This document shows positions 47,291 through 59,965 of a DNA stretch of 64,000 bases, one piece after another (the first letter of the stretch is position 1; each line of letters starts with the position of its first letter). The stretch spans positions 145,133-209,132 of the forward strand of contig MNCI01023831.1 of the NCBI GenBank assembly GCA_015680685.1, written 5' to 3'. The stretch is from Gnetum montanum. Its lineage: Eukaryota > Streptophyta > Gnetopsida > Gnetales > Gnetaceae. Under the pieces are notes generated by a model. The model had not been told where the DNA came from and did not search any database. It saw nothing but the letters and a program-made list of their open reading frames with translations. The position numbers and the translations under genes are program-made.

Positions 47291-48840
47291 CTTCATTGCT
47301 GATTCTTCCTTGAGAGAGGGTGTCTGTCGTTTGTTAGAATGCAGGGAAAGAAAGGGAATGATGTTGCTGCCGTTTACAGGAGCAGCCGTCCGTCCGAGGT
47401 TGACGTAAGAACACAGAGGCAGAGAGATAGGCCGCTGATGTTGACTCCCACATGTGGCCGCGGTGTGTTTCTCTGTCGACGACGTCTGCTGCGCATCATA
47501 TGTTCTGGCTGCAAACTGCAGCACCTTCCGTGAGGTGAGGAAAAGAAAACAGAAAATTACCGTTTCTGGGTTGGCCTGTTTCCGTTGATGAGAGAGAGCA
47601 CTGTCACGTATCTTGACACGTGCGTGTTAGACACCGTCGTGTACTGCACTGCAGACGTGCGCCTAGCCGCCGTCTCCTGCTCGGCAATCTGCCACCGCGT
47701 TCGTCACTGCTCAAAGAAAGAGAGACAGAGGCAGGGCTGGTTCGTCTCCAATGTTGCCTATGGAAGAGGCCTTTGGGTCCTGCTAGAAGAGGTCCCCTGC
47801 TGGCTGCAGCCTCTGGCTGGCTTTGCTGGCCCTGGGCTACCCCCAATTTCCTCTTCCGCGCATCCCTTTTTTCTGGTTAATAGTGGCCTGCAGCGAAGCA
47901 ACCTCTCAACCGCCGTTCACTATTCCTATCAACTGCCGTTCACAATCGCCATCGCTGTAACCTCTATGGCATGACTTATGTTTGACTCTGTGGTACCTGT
48001 TTCATGTTAGGAAAGAAGAAAATCAAACATTAATCACAATGTTTGTTGTCTTCGTTTATTGGTTTTATCTAGATCCTAGAAGACTAGAACTCCCGTCCCG
48101 CCTGTAGTACAATGCACCAGTAAAGGCACTACTGTAACATGGAAGATTGGTAGGAATATTTCCTTTTATAAATTCCAGTGGTGCCATAGGTGTATGGGCA
48201 ATTTTCCACAGGTCAACTCCTGTTACTGTACTAGTTATTTCAACGTGTGCTGTTTACTGTAAAGAAGCATTCAGATTTCTCTTATTAATCTTGCAAGACA
48301 AACTACGTAAACATGATTATGAGCTTTCCCAAGCAAATCGCATGGATGGGAGAGTTTTGATGGAGAATGGTATTGGTGGGTTATAATTAGCACACGTCCA
48401 ATGCTTAAATGAAAGTTTCCACAGCTGTCATTTATTGAGTTTAAGAGTAGCAGATAATCATTGAACAGAGGATGATACTAAATATGTGTGAAAAGGGCTT
48501 GAATAGCATTTAAAATGCTTGCATGGGAATTTGACAAACTGTAAGTTAATAAAGCACGTGAATGCTACCAGATAATGAACATTTCAAAGATGGAACATTA
48601 CTTTGACATCCCAACCTTTTTGCTAATCTTTGTAAACCTCTTTCTTTTTTAAGAAAGACCTACTCTTTCATACCTTTATTGGTGTTGATGTACCTTGTGA
48701 TGTTTTTAAGGAGGAGGTGCATAGGAGTGATAGGACACCCATTAGTTTATTTTCTGGAGAGGCCTTACTAGTGCATGTTGAAATTCATAATTTTTATTTT
48801 ATTTTATTATTTTTATTTTTAATTTTTTTTATGTATAGTT
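47291..48840. other. GC-richer unique stretch, no gene recognised
   Basis: 47380-47980 is clearly richer in GC than its surroundings and keeps short frames open on both strands, but none shows a family match, signal peptide or splice structure that I trust. It may be the continuation of the inverted LTR or a CpG-rich promoter remnant. Confidence 0.3.
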
Positions 48841-49142
48841 GAGGACCTAGATTGCATATATTTTGCTTTTTCTACATAAAATCAGCATAGCATTTGCTGA
48901 ATTCCTATGACTTAAATCTGTGCATTTTGACTACTTTGCAACTATAATGGCCTACATGTGCACTGATGGTGGCTTGTGCCTAGCATGAGTGATGAACCTT
49001 GATTGTGTATATTTTGCTTTTTACATAAAAGAAATATAGCATTTGTTAAATTCCTATAAATTAGATATGTGCATTTTAACTACTTTGCAACTATAATTGC
49101 CTACATGTGCGTTGATTGTGGCTTGTTCCTACCATAGGCGAT
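48841..49142 (+). repeat. Tandem duplication, 151-bp period, upstream of the metacaspase
   Basis: The block with ATATTTTGCTTTTT, CATAGCATTTG, TTGACTACTTTGCAACTATA and GCCTACATGTGC occurs twice (48841-48991 and 48992-49142) with about one base in six changed. Confidence 0.9.
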
Positions 49143-49307
49143 GTTGGCATCACACATACATTATTGATCTATTTCCTGGTGAATCTCTATGAGTGTCTCT
49201 TCATAATAAGCAGCTAAGCAAACAGCCTGCCGCCATTGCAGAAGGGAAGGAGAAACAGAGAGAATGAAAGTAAGTGTGTGTCAAGGAGAAAACAAGGGAA
49301 GAAGAAC

Positions 49308-50751
49308 ATGGAGAACCAGAATGTACCGAGCTGCTACGCAGTTCTTGTAGCTTGGAACTACCCCAATACTGCGGGTGTGAAGAAGCTGGATGCCTGCATC
49401 ATCGGTGGTAACTAGCCCAATACTGGGGGTGTGAAGGAGATGCATGGCTGCATCAATGATGTTAAGAACATGCGGGTGACGCTGCTGAAGCGCCTCGGAT
49501 TCAGCGAGTCCAGTATCCATATGTTGGTGGATACAGACCTTGCCTCCACGCAGCCGACCAAGGATAACATCATGCAAGCCCTGCACAAAATGATCAGCAA
49601 TGCCTCCCCTGATGATGTGCTCCTCTTCCATTACAGTGACCATGCCACCCATATCCGCCAGAGCGGCAATGATGATTAATTCGATGAATGCATGGTCCCT
49701 TGCCACCTCAAATATATGTATATGGTCACCAGATACCCTTGCTGCACTTTTGTTTTGTATTGTTTCTGCTTTTTCTCGTTTTCTACTTCGCTGCTTCTTG
49801 ATCGATTCTTCAAAATAGTTATAAACTTATAATTATGCAATCTCAACACAATACATCGGATTAGAAGGCATCCGGGTTGGTTTTTTCTTTTCTTTTTCAC
49901 ACCTGTCTTCTGATATTAATTGTAGCAATCCGCCGTTCAGCCATTCAAATTTTCCATTTAAATTTTTTTACCTTGGAATTGTGTAGATCTCCCATTTAAA
50001 TTTCTTTACCTTAGAATTGTGTATATTTGTAATTTAAATGACCAAATCACAAAATAAAAACATAAGATTAATTTGGTGGATTTTGATACTTCGGGATCGC
50101 TCAGGATTTTTCATTTTGTAGATTTTGAAAGGATACTGAAATTGCACTGTGTCGTATAATTGCAGACTATGAGTTCAGAGCTCTAGTAAATGAGCTACCA
50201 GAGCGGTCGTCGTTCACGATAATAGCGGATTCGTGCTTCAGCGGGCAAGTGATCGACGAGGAGAAAAAGCAGATCCGGCAACACCACCTGCCCTCGGCAT
50301 GCAAGAAAAAAGAAACGGCATATGTGGTGACTAAACCACGTTTTCTGCCGTTGGAGGCACTCGGAAGCTGTCTTTGTCTTCATGAGAGTAAAGCTGTGTT
50401 CAAGGTCTTCACTGAAAATGCCGTGAAAATGCAAAAAATATTTGGCATACTGATTTAAAATATGTTTTATGTTGCAGGTGAAAGTGCATCCGGACATGGG
50501 GATCTTGTTAAGTGCTGTATTCGCATGATGATGCTAAGAATTCATGCGGAGCATTTAGTGATGCGCTGCAGCAGGTGTTAAGCCAGCACGGGGATCCCAT
50601 ATCCAACAGGGATTTCATTATGGCGGCAAGGCGCATCGTACATGGCAGGTTCCAACATCAGCACCCTTACCTCTATTGCACCGACGCCAATGCGGATGCC
50701 ATGTTTCTTCTTCCGTCCAACTCCAAGTCTGATGTTGCTTCTGTTGCTTAA
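49308..50751 (+). pseudogene. Metacaspase (type II-like) pseudogene
   Basis: Metacaspases are Arg/Lys-specific cysteine proteases linked to programmed cell death and stress. Start ATG at 49308 (MENQNVPSCYAVLVAWNYPN). p20: GCINDVKNMRVTLLKRLGFS, LVDTDLASTQPTKDNI, DDVLLFHYSDHAT (catalytic His kept, but the family's SGHGT is SDHAT), GNDD-stop-FDECMVPC. After an intron ending at about 50165: FRALVNELPE, SFTIIADSCFSGQVIDEEKK with the catalytic Cys. After a second intron (GTTGCAG, about 50478): GAFSDALQQVLSQHG, PISNRDFIMAARRIV, HPYLYCTDANADAMFLL, stop at 50749. A 54-bp duplication (49356 and 49410) introduces a TAG; further defects are a TAA at 49677 and a frameshift near 50505. The long p20-p10 linker of type II enzymes is missing. 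Confidence 0.88.
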
Positions 50752-52694
50752 TTCAAGCTCTTACGTTCGTCCTTCGCTTGTTCTGTGTCGCAGTGCGTCT
50801 TCTTCTGTGTCTTGTCAACTGCCTACTCTCGTTTTCATTTCCTTTCAAAATTTTCATTTTGTTATTTTGCTTTGTGGGTTAACCCTTTCCCTATTGTCAT
50901 CGTTAACGTTGGAAGTATGGCTATGTTGCAAGTTATATAATAAATAATGTCGGTGAGTGGGTATGTGTAACTCTTTGCACATTTCTCAGTGTTCAACTTT
51001 GGAACTATTTTTGAGTCTCCATGATGATATAAATGAGCGTTTTCATTGTTAAAAAGAAAAATCAATGTCTTTGTCATCAAAACTAAGATTGCATTATACT
51101 ATTAAAATCTTTATAAAAATTTCATTGTGAAATGTGAAATATGATGAAATAGGATGCAAAGATGTTGACAAATATATGGTAAGAATCTAACTATGGAATA
51201 ATCAACCTAAAAAAAAAAGGCTTGAAGCTTAAAGAATTTTAGTAAAATGAGCTTCTTCTTCTTCTTTTCTATTAATTGAAATGAAAGCATAATTACAATG
51301 CATTCACCAAGTTCACATAAACTTTGAAATTTTGGGCTCCTTTTATAACATTTAAGAAGGAGATACATGATATAAAACACCTCTCTCACTTTTAAAAGTT
51401 TTGCTAACCTAAATTTTAAAATGTCATATGACTTCATGAACTTAAAACATCTAACTCTCAATGTGACTTAGAACATAACATAAAGCTTAGACATCATGAG
51501 ATGTGCCTTGAGGGATTGCTACAATTTTCGGACAATTGCATGACCTATGCTTTGGTAGAAAAACAATATCATGGCCTATTGTGAGGTTGCAGTAAGCTAA
51601 ACACTCATAGCACTAGTTTTAGTATGAGAACAAACAATTGAAAATGTCAACAAAGTACCCTATTCTTTTTAATAGCACTTAAGACTTCTTCCTTTTAGAG
51701 TAGCATGATGATGGTCTCCTTGATATCAATGATAGTTAGGATGGTGTTAAAAAGGGTTTTAAAGACTATACTCAAGTTAAAAAGGGTTGGTTTTCTGCAT
51801 TGTGGTCAGTATGGTTGATTTTAACTGCTCCAAAAAAATAGCTTAGTAATAATATATTTTCAATATATCTAACATGTATTTAACTTTATGTATATAGTTG
51901 TGTTATTGAACTTTAAAGAGTTTATTGAATCTCTATAAAATAGCATTATATCTTATTCAATAATGACACACTAACGATAAGTTAGAAAAGTCCTAGTACA
52001 TTTATTTTTTGTATTTACATCAAACCTATAATTGAGAGACAACTGCCTTATTCACTTTATATTTAATTTGATATACAATCCTACCTAGTCCTACATGTGT
52101 AGGCAAGAAGCCCAAATACTTGGAGAAAAATTTCACTGCATTTGTAGGCTACTAAAATATTGTTTATGCTTTTCCCTTTTATGAGTTTTAGGATAGAGGT
52201 TCCAAGGAATTTAACTATAGTGAAAATGAAACTTTATTCTTGCTCAAAGAAAATGAGATATAATACACAATTAAAAGCAGTCCATCCTTAAGATTAGATA
52301 ATCAATCAATAAAACCTCACTCCATGCTCACAACATAAGGAGGATCGTTAGGAGAATGATCACTCAACCACAATTCATAACACTAAAGAAAGATACAGAA
52401 TTGCTTCTTAAGCTTGACACCATAGTATGACTTGAACTCTTAGGTGAATTTCTTATGATCTTTTTATCCTCTTTATATCTATTGTAATTACTATTGGTCT
52501 TTGCTTCGAAACTTGTGTCCTTCTTGAAAAATGACTTTTCTACCAACTATGAGTGACTATGGCTCACAATTATCTCATAATTCTAGATTGCAACCTGGTT
52601 ATGATTCATAGCCTACTCACACTAGTAACATGCTTAAATCTTTCTTTTTTGTTTTGGCACTAATTATGATCAATTACAACCAACAATCTTGCTA
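50752..52694. other. AT-rich spacer, no gene seen
   Basis: 3' flank of the metacaspase pseudogene up to the CTTAC target site of element D. Only short unsupported frames on both strands. Confidence 0.5.
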
Positions 52695-52699
52695 CTTAC

Positions 52700-53506
52700 T
52701 GATGAACCATGATATCACGTCCGCGATATTAGATCGACCATGCAATATCGGATACCCGATATTGCGGCCTATCTCCTTATCTATAAATAAGAGGTGACAC
52801 CCTTGGTTCCCACAGTTAAGAATTAGTCCCTTAGCCAAACTCTTGCCATTTTCTCCCTCCAGAGTTAGAATTATTTCTACGTGCCCATAGTAGGAGTCAT
52901 AGAGTGAACGGATCTTTATTCGAGCATTGTGTACCTGAGCACATTTTGTGTACAAAAATAAAGATGAACTTTATGATAAACCTTGTAGAATACAGAATAG
53001 ATTAATTAGTGTTAATTATTATTTAATGTTTTCATAGTTAATTAATGATTTCTCTCACCCTACAACCCTCTTAGTTCAATACACTCAGTACAACCGCTTT
53101 GAGCATGCGTGTAGCGCTTGGTAACCTAGTAATGATTACCGTTTGGTAATCCTAGCAATGTTGCATTGGTTTAGGATGTGTATAGTAAGTGGGAATGGAT
53201 AATGGTGTTAGGAGTACTTAGAACTTAGTTAATGAATAGTAAAATTAGATTATTTACTTAGTTATTTCTCTCTCCCCTCCTTATTAGCACAGGATAGAAA
53301 ACACATAAAAACCATAAAAATCATATACCTCAAGCTTACTTAACCATACAACTGTAACATACAAGTAATTTTGGAAAGACAACAAATAATCAACCTATTA
53401 TCGTTCCACAAGGTGGATAGGCACTTAGTCCTTGGAATTCGACCGAATCATGTGTGAAATGCTCGTATTCGTATGGTTGAGTGTAGGGGTACCTCGCCAC
53501 TCATCA
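52700..53506 (+). repeat. 5' LTR of element D (807 bp)
   Basis: TGATGAACC..CTCATCA. U3 has near-palindromes (TGATATCACGTCCGCGATAT, CAATATCGGATACCCGATATTG-like) and a TATA box at 52782-52789. Confidence 0.95.
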
Positions 53507-53507
53507 T

Positions 53508-53525
53508 TGGCACCGTTGCCAGGGA
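53508..53525 (+). promoter_or_regulatory. Primer binding site, tRNA-Asp type
   Basis: TGGCACCGTTGCCAGGGA matches TGGCGCCGTTGCCGGGGA, the tRNA-Asp complement typical of Athila elements, at 16 of 18 positions; both differences are G to A. Confidence 0.8.
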
Positions 53526-53639
53526 CTTTGTTGTTTGTGCGCTAAGTAGAACTAAGGAATTATTCACATCGTTGGAACGAACCCTTAGGGTTGGTTAAGA
53601 GGAAAAAAATATAGTACATTGCACATTGAACAAGACAAG

Positions 53640-56600
53640 ATGTCTTCTTCTTCGCACAAGAGCACTTCACCACCTAGGACTAACACAAGAAGCAGTTGAC
53701 GGTAAAATACACATGGCATTGACCCGCTAGTTCCTCAACAATTTTGTGTGGTATATATTCATCCCAATGAATATGTACCCAACTTCACCTTTATCCTCCA
53801 CCAAGAAGAACAACTGCATTGGGGTGACTTGGAAGGTAACATAGTGTTACCTCCCGACTGTTCAATCCCAAGTATGCTTCTCCGTGCTCTAACACGAATA
53901 GGCATGCAACACTTACACGTAGAGTACATTGTGCAAGACTATGATTCAAAAGACTATCATCCCACCGAAGTGCAACATCAAAGGGACTTGCAACAGGAGA
54001 AACACCATAAGTCCTTGAAGGGAAAATGGTCTAAGGATGCCCCACACATTTTAAGTGAAATTGAGGGTGATGAACCTACCTCAGGTAGTCACCCACATAA
54101 TGATATTCCTCCCCTTGACTTTGGCCAAGGGGTTATGTATCAGAACCTTCATTCTACTATTCACAACCTAGGTGCTGATACCAATGGACACAAAGAGTTT
54201 GAAAAAGGAACAAAGACACATGACAAAGGTGGAAATTCTGATAGAAATCGCAATTGAGGGAGAGACCACTGAAGAGAAGGTAGTAGACACCATCATGATA
54301 GCGGTTCTCCTTCTTCTTTATCTTCATCATCTTCTTCACCTTCTCCTTCCATATTCAGTGTCTCCATAGAGAAACAGATCATGAGGATAAGGGCAAACAA
54401 AGTGGAAGTCACAAATAAGATAACCAAGACAGAGGACGAGGGCACTCTAGGGAATCATGTCATAGAAGAAGGGAGAGTATGGAACTGCGTAGACACCATA
54501 GATGCTATGAAAGAGATGATCATGATGAAGCCCTACTTGCCACATGAAGCATGCTAGATATAATTGAGGCTATAAGAGTTCCAACAAGGCACCAAAAAGA
54601 TACTAGGATCAAGAGGCTAGACATGAGCAACATCCCACGATTTGAAGGGGGATATAACGCTAATCCTCAAAATCACTTACAAGCATTTCATGATGTGTGT
54701 GCCTTGCAAAACATAGAATACAAGTGGCAAAATCTTAAGTTGTTCCCACAAACACTAATAAAATAAGTTGAAAGCTAGTATTAGTCCTTAGAATTGGAAT
54801 CCATTCATAGGTGGAGTACTATGTTAGAACTGTCTAATGATAAGTACCAAACGTACTCCTAGGTGTCTAACCTGCGAAAGCAAATCCAAGGATGGAAACA
54901 AGGAAGTCATGAACCCTTGGATGCTACCATGGACAACTATTATGCACTACTACATCATTGTCTTGGCCATGATTATTCGCAACGGGATCAACTACACCAT
55001 CTCGTAGATGAGCTTAGGCATGAAACAAGAAGAACCCTTGGGACTTATGCCCAAGGAAGGTTATCTGAGCTTAGGTCCCATCAAATTCACACGCTACTAG
55101 AGCAAGTTGCTAAGGAAGAAGGTGAGCTACGAAAAAGAGAGTGTGAAAACATATAATTGAGATCCTTCCCTCTGAAAGAAGGGGGTAAGATTTTGTGAGG
55201 ATGAGGAAGAGTCACCACTCGAAGAGATGGTGAATAGAAAAACCTTACCTATTCAAAAGTTAGCATCAGAAGTGTTAGCAAAGGTAAACCAAATGTGGGA
55301 CTCTTTGGATAGTAGGTTTCAAACTATGCTCAAAGTAGTAGAGGAGTCTAGGGAGCGAGGTAGTGATCATGACAAAAGGAAAAAGAGAGAAGCAAAAAAT
55401 GCACATAACAAGGATAAGGGTAAAGTTGCTACTATTGAAGAGGTTGTGGATTCAAATACAGATGATAATAGTGGATGTGAGATCTATCAATACAACCATC
55501 CTACGGGATGTTGCCCTGTAATCTCACATTTACAGGAGTCTGGGGTGTATGCACTTAATCCATGTTTAAACAAATGGCAAACATCCCGACAATTACCCTA
55601 TCCCCAAGGTAACCCAATGTAGTTCCACCAACCTTTAACATATTATCCAAGTGGAACTCCACCACAACCAATTGAGCAACATCAATTGTGAAAACACTCA
55701 CAATCATGGGGAATGACACCACCAAGACAAAAATATCCTTATCGATAGCCTAACCCATATGGATATTACGTGCAACATTTGATCTCTCCACGTGACTCTG
55801 TTGGTCACGTTACTCTCTAACATCACTACCAAGCCTGCGAGTACTATAGGACTTCCTCTCCTAGGGGTGACATTCCACAAGTATACCATCCTTCCAATCT
55901 GGTCACATCTCTCCCACCAATAGCTCCATTACCACCTACTCCAGCAATGCAAGGTGAACTCCCTACTCAGCCATAGCAATGCAATGCCACAAGGGCCGTT
56001 AATCCTCAACCTATTGTTGGTTCTGATAACCATACAAAGAAAAGACCTTTCTTTAGAACCAACAGTCCAACCAAGCCTTTGCAAGCCTAAGTGGCTGAGT
56101 CTTTGGACACCTCCATATCAACTAAATCTTCGGAGCCCCCTTCGAACTTAACACCACATTCAACACATACGGTCATGTTAAAACATGTTGTTACTGATTG
56201 GATCAAAGTGGGCCACCTTCCTAGGATATTCTCTGATCTTGGAAGTCCCCTAATCTATCTACAAATCATTGGGAATGAGCCATGCAAAGCTCTTTTGGAT
56301 TCAGGTTCTAGTGTCAACCTAATATCCCAAGAAATGTATAAGGCCTAGAACCCTCCCCCATTGAAAAAGAGCAATGTCCATTTAGAGTTAGTTAACCAGT
56401 CCATCACTGTCCCTTTGGGATTAGTGGAGGATATTGTTACCACTATTTGTGGGTGGTCATATCCAGTTGACTTCCTGGTGATCTAAGTAAATAACAGTAA
56501 GGGGGACTTCCCAATCATAATGGGAAGGGCATGGCTAAGCACTATTGATGCACACCTAGGGATCCATGATCTTTCCCTAGAAATATCTAAGGAAAAAACT

Positions 56601-56710
56601 TTTGGAAAGATCAAGAAGAAGAATGTTCCATGCATTGGATATAGTGACATAGGGTGCAATTGCGTGCAGAGATCATGGGTTGTACAAATTTTAACATTTC
56701 CTGCATACAA
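53640..56710 (+). pseudogene. gag: Element D gag-protease
   Basis: Starts MSSSSHKSTSPPRTNTR at 53640, then a stop. N-terminal gag 53748-54257 is open for 170 codons (VYIHPNEYVPNFTFILHQEE, LRALTRIGMQHLHVEYIVQD). Capsid 54551-55156 with stops (LRKQIQGWKQGSHEPLDA, HLVDELRHETRRTLGTYAQG). C-terminal gag 55227-55622 with a damaged knuckle (CEIYQYNHPTGCC). Protease 56091-56710: LLDSGSSVNLISQEMY keeps the DSG active site, FPIIMGRAWLST closes the domain; a TAG lies between (after EMYKA). Confidence 0.82.
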
Positions 56711-56869
56711 TCAATATGCACAAATGATCAACATACAAAGGTGCCTATATGTAGCAACCACAAGACAAGAAGACACCCAGTGGTTAATAGCTAATCAAGA
56801 AAGCAACTCACTTCTATGCATGGAACTGACTGAGGGTTTGACTTGCACTTACATAGATAGGATTGATTG

Positions 56870-59778
56870 ATTACAGCAAGTCCACCGCCAACTTCCCAAT
56901 CCTAACTTAGAAAACATCAACTGGGGAAAGTTGGAAATTCCTAAGAAATTTAAACAAGATCCCCTAGAATTAAAACCATTGCCCAATAGTATGGAGTACA
57001 CATTCCTTAAGAATGAAAAATCGGTAATCATCAACGCAAGACTTTCTCTGCAACAAAAAGAAAGTCTGCTCAAGGTAATAAACAAGTGGTCAAAAGCCTT
57101 CACTTGGTCATATCCAAAATTAACTGGAATAGATCCTAAGATATGCTAGCATAGGATTTACACTANCATTGCTGATAGTGAATGGGTTAGCCCCTTAGTA
57201 ATCATACCTAAAAAGGAAGGAAAATGGAGGGTGTGCATAGATTTTAGGCTACTAAACATGGCAACATTCAAGGATCACTTTCTATTGTCATTTGTTGACC
57301 AAGTCTTACACACAATCGCAGGGCATCACTATTATAGTTTTCTGGATGGTTATAGCAGGTACAACCAAATACAAACAGCCCTAGAAGACCAAGCCAAAAC
57401 CATGTTCACTAGTCCTTGGGGAACATTTGCATATAAACAAATTTCGTTTGGCTTGTGCAATGCCCCTACCACATTTCAAGCTTAGTTCTAAGCATATTCT
57501 AGCAGCAAATAGGAAATTGTGTGGAAGTCTTTATGGATGACTTCTCCACTTACAGAGCAAGTTTTGATCAAGCCTTGGACCATTTAAAGCAAGTGCTAAA
57601 ATGATGTGTAGAGACTAATCTAAGGCTCAATTGGCAAAAAAGCCATTTAATGGTCCAAGAAGGCATAGTACTTGGGCATAAAATTTCACATGCAGGGATA
57701 GAGGTAGACCTTGAGAAAATCAAGGTCATCGAAGGAATTACCCATCAACTGGAAACTGTCAAAGACATTTGATCATTCCTTGGACACATTGGCTACTATA
57801 GGAGATTCATAGAGAACTTTTTGAAGGTTGCCAAACCATTGGTAAAGTTAATGAAAAAGGACGTACCCTTTGAGTGAACCAAGGAATGCAAACTAGTCTT
57901 CCAAACTTTGAAGCAGAAGCTATTAGAAACACCCATTCTACAAGCTCCTGACTTATCCAAACCATTTCATGTCATGACTAATGCATCCAAGCATGCCTTG
58001 GGAGCCACACTTACATAGTTAGATTCTCAAAAACGTCCTTATTATATCCACTGTGTAAGTAGAAGTATAGCTGGTGCACAACTTAACTACACTACTATGG
58101 AAAAAGAATTAATGGTTGTAGTGTTTGCACTAGAAAAATTTAGGCACTATGTATTGGGATACAAAGTATTTATACACACAAATCATAGTGCAATTCAATT
58201 CCTCATGAATAAGCCAATGGTAATCCCCTATATTATATGATGGTTGGTAATCCTACAAGAGTTCGATCTAATGATGATTGATCATTTAGACATCGAGAAT
58301 GTAGTTGTTGATCATTTATGTTGGTTACATTAGGACAGCAAAGAGGATGAGTATCCTATTTTTGATCACTTCCCTAATGAGTTCCTCTTTGCCGGTGTAG
58401 TGAATGACCAATCACCCATGGAGACAAACTAGTATAGTAGCATTTTGACCTATCTCCTTACGCAACAAACACCACAAGAATTAGACTTTAAGAAGAAATA
58501 ATAGTTTCTTAACAGAGTCAAGTACTTTATAGAAATCAATGGAGAACTTTACAAAGTATGTCTCAATGGCTTGGTTCGATGGTTTGTTCCTGATAGAGAT
58601 CAACTGAGAGTTCTCTAAGATGCTCATGAGGGCCCTTGTGGGGGTCACTATGCTAGGAGATGAATGGCTATTAAGATCCTACTTGTAGGGTATTATTGGC
58701 CTACTTTGTTCCAGGACACCCATCACTTCGTCCAATCTTGTGAATGTTGTCAACATGATGGGGGAATGACTGCTAGAATGGAGGATCCGCAATAATGGAT
58801 TCAACCATTGGAACCCTTTGACATTTGGGGAATCAATTTCATGGGGCCCATTACACCAATGTCTAATGGAAAAGCTTACATCATAGTTTCCATAGACTAC
58901 TTAACAAAATGGGCTGAAGCAGTTACTGTTAGAGATTGCACATCATCTACAGCCACCCAATTTATTCAACAATAAGTCGCTACTGGATTTGGTGTGCCAC
59001 ATGCACTTATCTCAGACAATGGTACACACTTTACAGGTGCAACTTTTTGAAACCTAATGCGACGCTTAGGGGTTGAGCACAAATTGACTACACCATACCA
59101 CCCCCAAGCAAACGATCAAGCTGAGGTCACCAATAGGGAGAGTACCAAGATACTAATAGAACTATTAGCAAATATAGGTGAGATTGGAGCACTAAACTGA
59201 ATGATGCTCTTTGGGCATACCTCTCCATGTGGAAACTCCCTATAGGCTACTCTCCCTATGAGTTAGTGTATGAAAAACTTCCAATGCTTCCTATCCAAAC
59301 TGAGCTCTGTACACTAACCACAACATGTGACCTCAACATTGACCTCGATCTAGCACAAAAACAAAGGTTAATGACTCTTAACTTGCTAGATGAGAACCGA
59401 CTAGCTGCCTTATCATCTAATGAGTTGCACAAGGCATTTAATAAAAAATGTCATGACGTAAAAATTAGGAGAGTTAAGTACCAACCAAGAGATAAGGTTC
59501 TCTACTGGAACCCCACACATGTGTCACAACAGAACAAATTTCAAACACTGTGGAAGGGACCTTACATTATTTATGCAACTTTTTCTTGAGGGGCCATGAT
59601 CATATATAAACTTGAGAGCTTAGATAAGAGACTGTTAGTCAATGTGCAACAAACAAAACCTTTCCATGAGTTTAGATTAGCTAGAACATATGCTACCTCT
59701 GTAAGTGGGCAACCTTGCTCATTATTTCAGATCTCCTCCTTCCAACTCAGTCATGGGGAAGATGGCCACCTCAGCTAA
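56870..59778 (+). pseudogene. pol: Element D RT, RNase H and integrase
   Basis: RT: VCIDFRLLNMATFKDHF, FLDGYSRYNQIQTA, FMDDFSTY, VLGHKISHAGIEVD; about 110 nt of its N-terminal part are missing at the single N (57166). RNase H near 57960-58330: TNASKHALGA (first catalytic Asp to Asn), EKELMVVVFALEKFRHY, HTNHSAIQFL. Integrase: HEGPCGGHYARR, CECCQHDGG zinc finger; core WGINFMGPI (Asp to Asn), LISDNGTHF (Asp kept), NDQAEVTNRES (Glu kept); C-terminal LWKGPYIIYATFS and VNVQQTKPFHEF. Only one RNase H, unlike the Tat element. More than fifteen stops; the open frame 59227-59589 is the integrase C-terminus. Confidence 0.87.
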
Positions 59779-59802
59779 CCATTGAAGGCCCTCAGTTCTT
59801 TC

Positions 59803-59965
59803 TAAGTTTTTATTTTACACATTTTTTTTTACGTATTTTTGGTTTTTTTTTACAAATTTTTGTTTTACATATTTTTATTTTACACATTTTTGTTTTACAT
59901 ATTTTTGTTTTACACATTTTTGTTTTGCACATTTCTTTAATCTTTCTTCTTTTTGTTTTACACCA
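59803..59965 (+). repeat. T-rich minisatellite, element D
   Basis: Units TTTTTGTTTTACACA and TTTTTGTTTTACATA alternate, directly after the integrase C-terminus, as in A and C. Confidence 0.8.

Noticed and set aside
47585-47974. Overlapping frames on both strands in the GC-rich patch
   Set aside because: High GC lowers stop frequency on all frames; no family resemblance and no splice or promoter support.
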